Positions 60,394 through 64,000 of a stretch of DNA of 64,000 nt are shown piece after piece. Source of the stretch: Malania oleifera. Its lineage: Eukaryota; Streptophyta; Magnoliopsida; Santalales; Ximeniaceae. Location of the stretch: positions 2,025,001-2,089,000 of the forward strand of contig NC_080424.1 in NCBI RefSeq assembly GCF_029873635.1. The letters run 5' to 3'. A program made the position numbers and the translations under genes. The notes under the pieces were generated by a model. The model saw only the letters and a program-made list of their open reading frames with translations. It did no database searches and was not told the origin of the DNA. Position 1 is the stretch's first letter. Every line of letters starts with the position of its first letter.

Positions 60394-62421
60394 CAATCAC
60401 AATTTCTAAATAAGAAATATAACATAAAAAATGAAAAAGTCAACCCGAACTCGTGGGTAACGGGGACACCTATCAATCACAGTGGAAACCTAAGCAGCAG
60501 CAATCATAAAATTAAAATCATTCATCCATCAAGCATAGTACCAGAGTTTACTACAACATCATATAATTGTGTTTATATACATTCTCATAAACATCAAAAT
60601 AACTCTATGATCAGACACAAAATAATTTTGACCCTAATACAAAATCTTACCCTCCTATCAGGGTAATATCCCTAACTCAACGGTGGTCTAGACCCACCGG
60701 TCCCTCTGGGTTTCCTGAAAAATATATATTAAGTTCGAGGGTGAGAAACTTCTCAGTAAGGGAAAATAAACTAAATACAGCTGTGTGGCAACATGAATAT
60801 TTAATGCAATTATACGAATATAGTACATTTCATATTTCATAAACGTTCATCATATCATACTGAAAATCACATGCTTTCGTATTTTCTAATAAGTCATATC
60901 ATACATAAAACATCTGTTATACTGATAATAATGAAAACATATAGTCAGAATGAATAGTTAGCTGGTGTCATGTATTACCCCCCATGACGAGTTGTGTAGC
61001 TCGAAGGCGGGACCCGACAATGGTTAGCCAACCACTGCCGAGTCAAATATGTTTGTAAGTACAATGGGCCCGCCACACCCTGGTCCGGACTTTCAGGTGG
61101 ACGTCTACACTCTACTAAAAAGCCACATCGACTATCCATCTCTTATCCCCTCGTGGGATGGTTAGCACTAATCTGAACGTAGATATTTGATCTACATATA
61201 GCTACGGTACCGAGCTCCTGAACTGAACTAAACTAACATACGGATTCTGATAACATATAATACATGATATAATAGCGACCTCGTGCCAATCATTTTCATA
61301 AATATGGCCTCGCGCCAAAATCATAAATATGGCCTCTTGCCAATAACATAAATATGGTCTCGCGCCAAATTCATTTCAGGTATATACATTCTAAAAATAA
61401 ATCATTTATCATATATTTGTCAAATCATCACAACATAACTCATCTTTTCATAGTACCTGAAAAACATGCTTTGCTCATAAAATCATTCTTATCATATTAC
61501 ATTTCACATAAATTAATATTCATGTCACACATATGCTGTGTAAAGTCATACTTTATATTCTAAAATCGTGATTTTCTGGCATCTCATACATACATATACA
61601 TTTTATCATCATAGTCGTATTTTCCCAATCATACGTTTCATTCGTAATAAACAAATATAACAGATGCTTTTCTAAAAATAGATTTACTCATAATTAATAA
61701 CAATTTGCATGGAAAATAATTGCTTTAATTTATTCTCATACCTGGCTTCTGAGAAAGCCCCTAAAATAATCTAGTCTAACTCCCGTAGGATTTTCTGACT
61801 AATACTCTGAAACTGAAAATTCTCAGTATTAAACTTTGGTATTTTCATGCGTACATCATTTCCTATAACTATCGCAAGACCAAATACGGCTTAAAAAGTC
61901 TTACCTCAACTCAGGGATGATTTTCAATTTCGTTTTTCCAACGATCCACTCCAGCAAACTCGTAGAGAACTTTGCCAGGAGCGTCATGGTGACTTCGGAT
62001 TGTCGATTCGACGTATATCTGGCCCAAAAATGATGAGAGAGAGAGAGAGAAAACCAAAGGGAGGAGAGAGAGGAGTGAAACTTGCTTAATAATGAAGATA
62101 AACTCGGATTTTTCATATTTATAGAGCAAAGGATTCGTCGACAAGCCACGTCATTCGTCGACGAGTCCTTCACAAATTTCATCGACGAAATTCAGTCGGC
62201 TCAAAATGCTTCTCGGTATTTCTTCATCGACGAAATTCAGTCTTCATCGACGAATTTTCTTAAGCCTTCATCGACGAATACAGGGGATTCGTCGACGAAG
62301 TCCTGATGATCTCTTTTTTATTTTTCCTTTCAAAATGCAATGTCGTCGACTGCCTCCTTTTGTTTTCGGTTTCCATTTCCCTTCCTTTTATTTAAATCTC
62401 ATTATTATTCGAGTCGTTACA
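60394..62421 (-). mobile_element. LTR (gypsy-type family), minus orientation
   Basis: Right end GAGTCGTTACA at 62421. The left end lacks the standard TGTAACG and starts within 'caatttctaaataag', so it is slightly truncated. Palindrome array 62127-62350, TATA box TATAAATATG at about 62115, GA run near 62035-62050, hairpin GCC-UUCG-AGC (61009-61018), minisatellite 'atatggcctcgcgcc' (61270-61375). Closest by eye to the LTR at 7077-9152. Confidence 0.8.
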
Positions 62422-62670
62422 ATTCATCTCCCTCAAACGCTCACCGAGGATGTGGAAGTTTGTCTTTACCATAGATTGGAACTCTGAGAACTCGGCGTAA
62501 AACTCAGAATGCCTCGCCTGGGATGAAAAGGCCTGCTCCCTAATTTCGCCCTGGATAGAAGTCCTAAACTCACTAAAGGATACAATGAGACTAAAGATAG
62601 CTGCCATAAGCTCAGCATTAGATGACATGTGGGGTTGATCCTGAAGAACCTCTTGAGGCCTTGGTTGTAA
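62422..62670 (-). mobile_element. gag-like C-terminal fragment, second copy
   Basis: Minus-strand frame from PRPQEVLQDQPHMSSNAELM to LGERLREMN, rich in Ser, Glu and Phe. The part near 62533-62665 matches 1141-1270, so both ends of the window hold the same coding family. The frame ends almost at the start of the LTR (62421), which places this gag-like gene next to a 3' LTR of the TGTAACGAC family. It is cut by an LTR at 62671. Confidence 0.6.
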
Positions 62671-64000
62671 CACCCAAATCTCGAAGGGTCTGAGATATTA
62701 ACTTTTTACCATTGATTTACAGCGGAAGCAAATAAACTCAATTATTATTAAATCAGAGCACTAATTATCCATATTACAATTATTTATTTCAAAAGAAGAA
62801 AAATTACACAAGCATAAATATCTGACATCATGCTAATATTTCTAATCAATTTTTATTTTTCTATTTCCACCCTCATACTTGTTAAGCCTGATTTCCGACA
62901 TGCCCTTCAGAGTTATCTGAAATAAAAATATGATTGGAGTGAAACAACACTCAATAAGTAAATAAGATTATTATTAGTGTGTGGTCAAAATGAGTTTTTT
63001 TAAAATTTTGTAAAACAATATTTAATAATATAACTTCAAATTTCTTTTAGAATAAATATAAATTTAAAATTTTCTGCATAAAACTTTTGTCATCAATTAT
63101 AACAGTAAAATTTTATAATCATATACTAAAACTGTTAAATTAAACTTTTAACTTTAAAACTATAAAAATATTTAATGATAAACATATATATACTTTTCCT
63201 TATACGTTTTCCTTAGATTGTCATTTAAGCACCAGAATGATCCTTTTCACGTAAACTTACAAATTTTCTTCAAATCATCAGTAACTTTGTATACGTAATT
63301 AAATATGTATAAACATATATTATAAAAACTACCTTTATGCCTATTTGCCGTAAGTCATTTTTACCCCCATGACTGGGTTGTGCAGTCCGAAAACTGGACT
63401 TAGCTGGCTGGCCGACCAAACTAAATCAACGTACGTAAAGTTTAAGTGAAATTTTCCTTATTAAGTCCTGGTCCGGAACTAGGTGTGCACTCAGGAGAAA
63501 TCTACTAACATAAATAATCACTCTGTAAACAGTGTGGGTGCACTCTGATCCATTTAAACTTTAAGTTGCGGTACCAAGCATCTGTAACTTTGAACTTTCA
63601 TTGCCATAAGGGGTTTTAAAATCATCTTATTATAATTTATACAATTTAAAATAATATCGTGAAAATCTCATCTTTACTCATATTTTCATAAAAAAATACA
63701 ACATAGAAATAAACTCATGCCACACAATTTTTGTGTTAAAAATATATATAATTTTATTTTTGAATAGAAAGAAATGCTGAAAATTTACCCAAGAAGATTA
63801 GAACATTTCTTAACCCAAAAATTGATGCAAGTATATTAAAGATAGAACTGGTATAATTAAATATGCGTAAAAATAAACTCATGAAAATTTTATGGAACTA
63901 ATTAATATAATTGAAATTTACTTATAAAATAAACTCGGGTATAAATTTTAAATAAAAAAAACTAACATAATCAAAATTTACTTACCTTCTTCCTTACAAA
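62671..64000 (-). mobile_element. LTR, left part, running off the window
   Basis: Starts TGTAACACCCAAATCTCGAAG at 62671, inserted in the gag-like fragment. It has the minus-LTR marks 'agcggaag' (62723), 'tgaaataaaaatatgattggagtgaaac' (about 62920) and 'atgactgggttgtgcagtccg' (63371). The hairpin of sister copies is not preserved here. The right part is outside the window. Confidence 0.7.

Overview
This is nuclear DNA from a flowering plant, most likely a eudicot with an AT-rich, transposon-filled genome. The evidence is two intron-containing plant genes, site II promoter motifs, and plant Ty1/copia, Ty3/gypsy, caulimovirid, RTE-LINE and MITE fossils. By eye about three quarters of the window is mobile-element sequence, much of it nested. 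No CRISPR array, rRNA or tRNA gene was seen.

Layout. 1-9690 is a stack of LTR-element remnants. 9691-19251 is a gene island with two convergent host genes: a sororin-like cohesion protector on the + strand (six exons, 10181-15966, 308 aa) and a class III secretory peroxidase on the - strand (four exons, 16930-19232, 329 aa). All exon joins were checked by eye for splice sites and phase. 19252-24224 is a copia element inserted about 20 bp upstream of the peroxidase start codon, in the same orientation as the gene. 24359-32359 is a second copia element, truncated by a three-level stack of LTRs. 32360-34984 is intergenic DNA that opens with a second copy of the peroxidase promoter and first codons. 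34985-43445 holds two direct copies of a promoter or 5' UTR-like block flanking a copia remnant that itself contains three further insertions. 43559-45629 shows exon-like pieces of a gene I could not identify. 48242-64000 is again retroelements, with an endogenous caulimovirid fossil, a LINE fragment, a hAT-type MITE and several very long LTRs.

The host genes are not an operon-like system. Sororin acts in the nucleus on cohesin, and its promoter carries motifs expected of a cell-cycle gene. The peroxidase is a secreted wall enzyme whose present promoter should be the 3' LTR of the neighbouring copia element.

The most unusual signal is in the dominant LTR superfamily (termini TGTAACGNCC...GGNCGTTACA, 5-bp target duplications, LTRs of about 1.8-2.2 kb). 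At least eight copies carry a CpG-rich array of the palindrome CTCGTCGACGAG directly upstream of the TATA box. At least six copies encode a short UNCG-type RNA hairpin whose loop alternates between UUCG and UACG. Several copies carry a copy-specific minisatellite at the same relative place. Two unrelated LTR families in the window have the same layout with different palindromes (TTCGGTCNNCYGAA and AACCGTCGA-type), which suggests convergent promoter architecture. All calls are by eye; no database search was possible.
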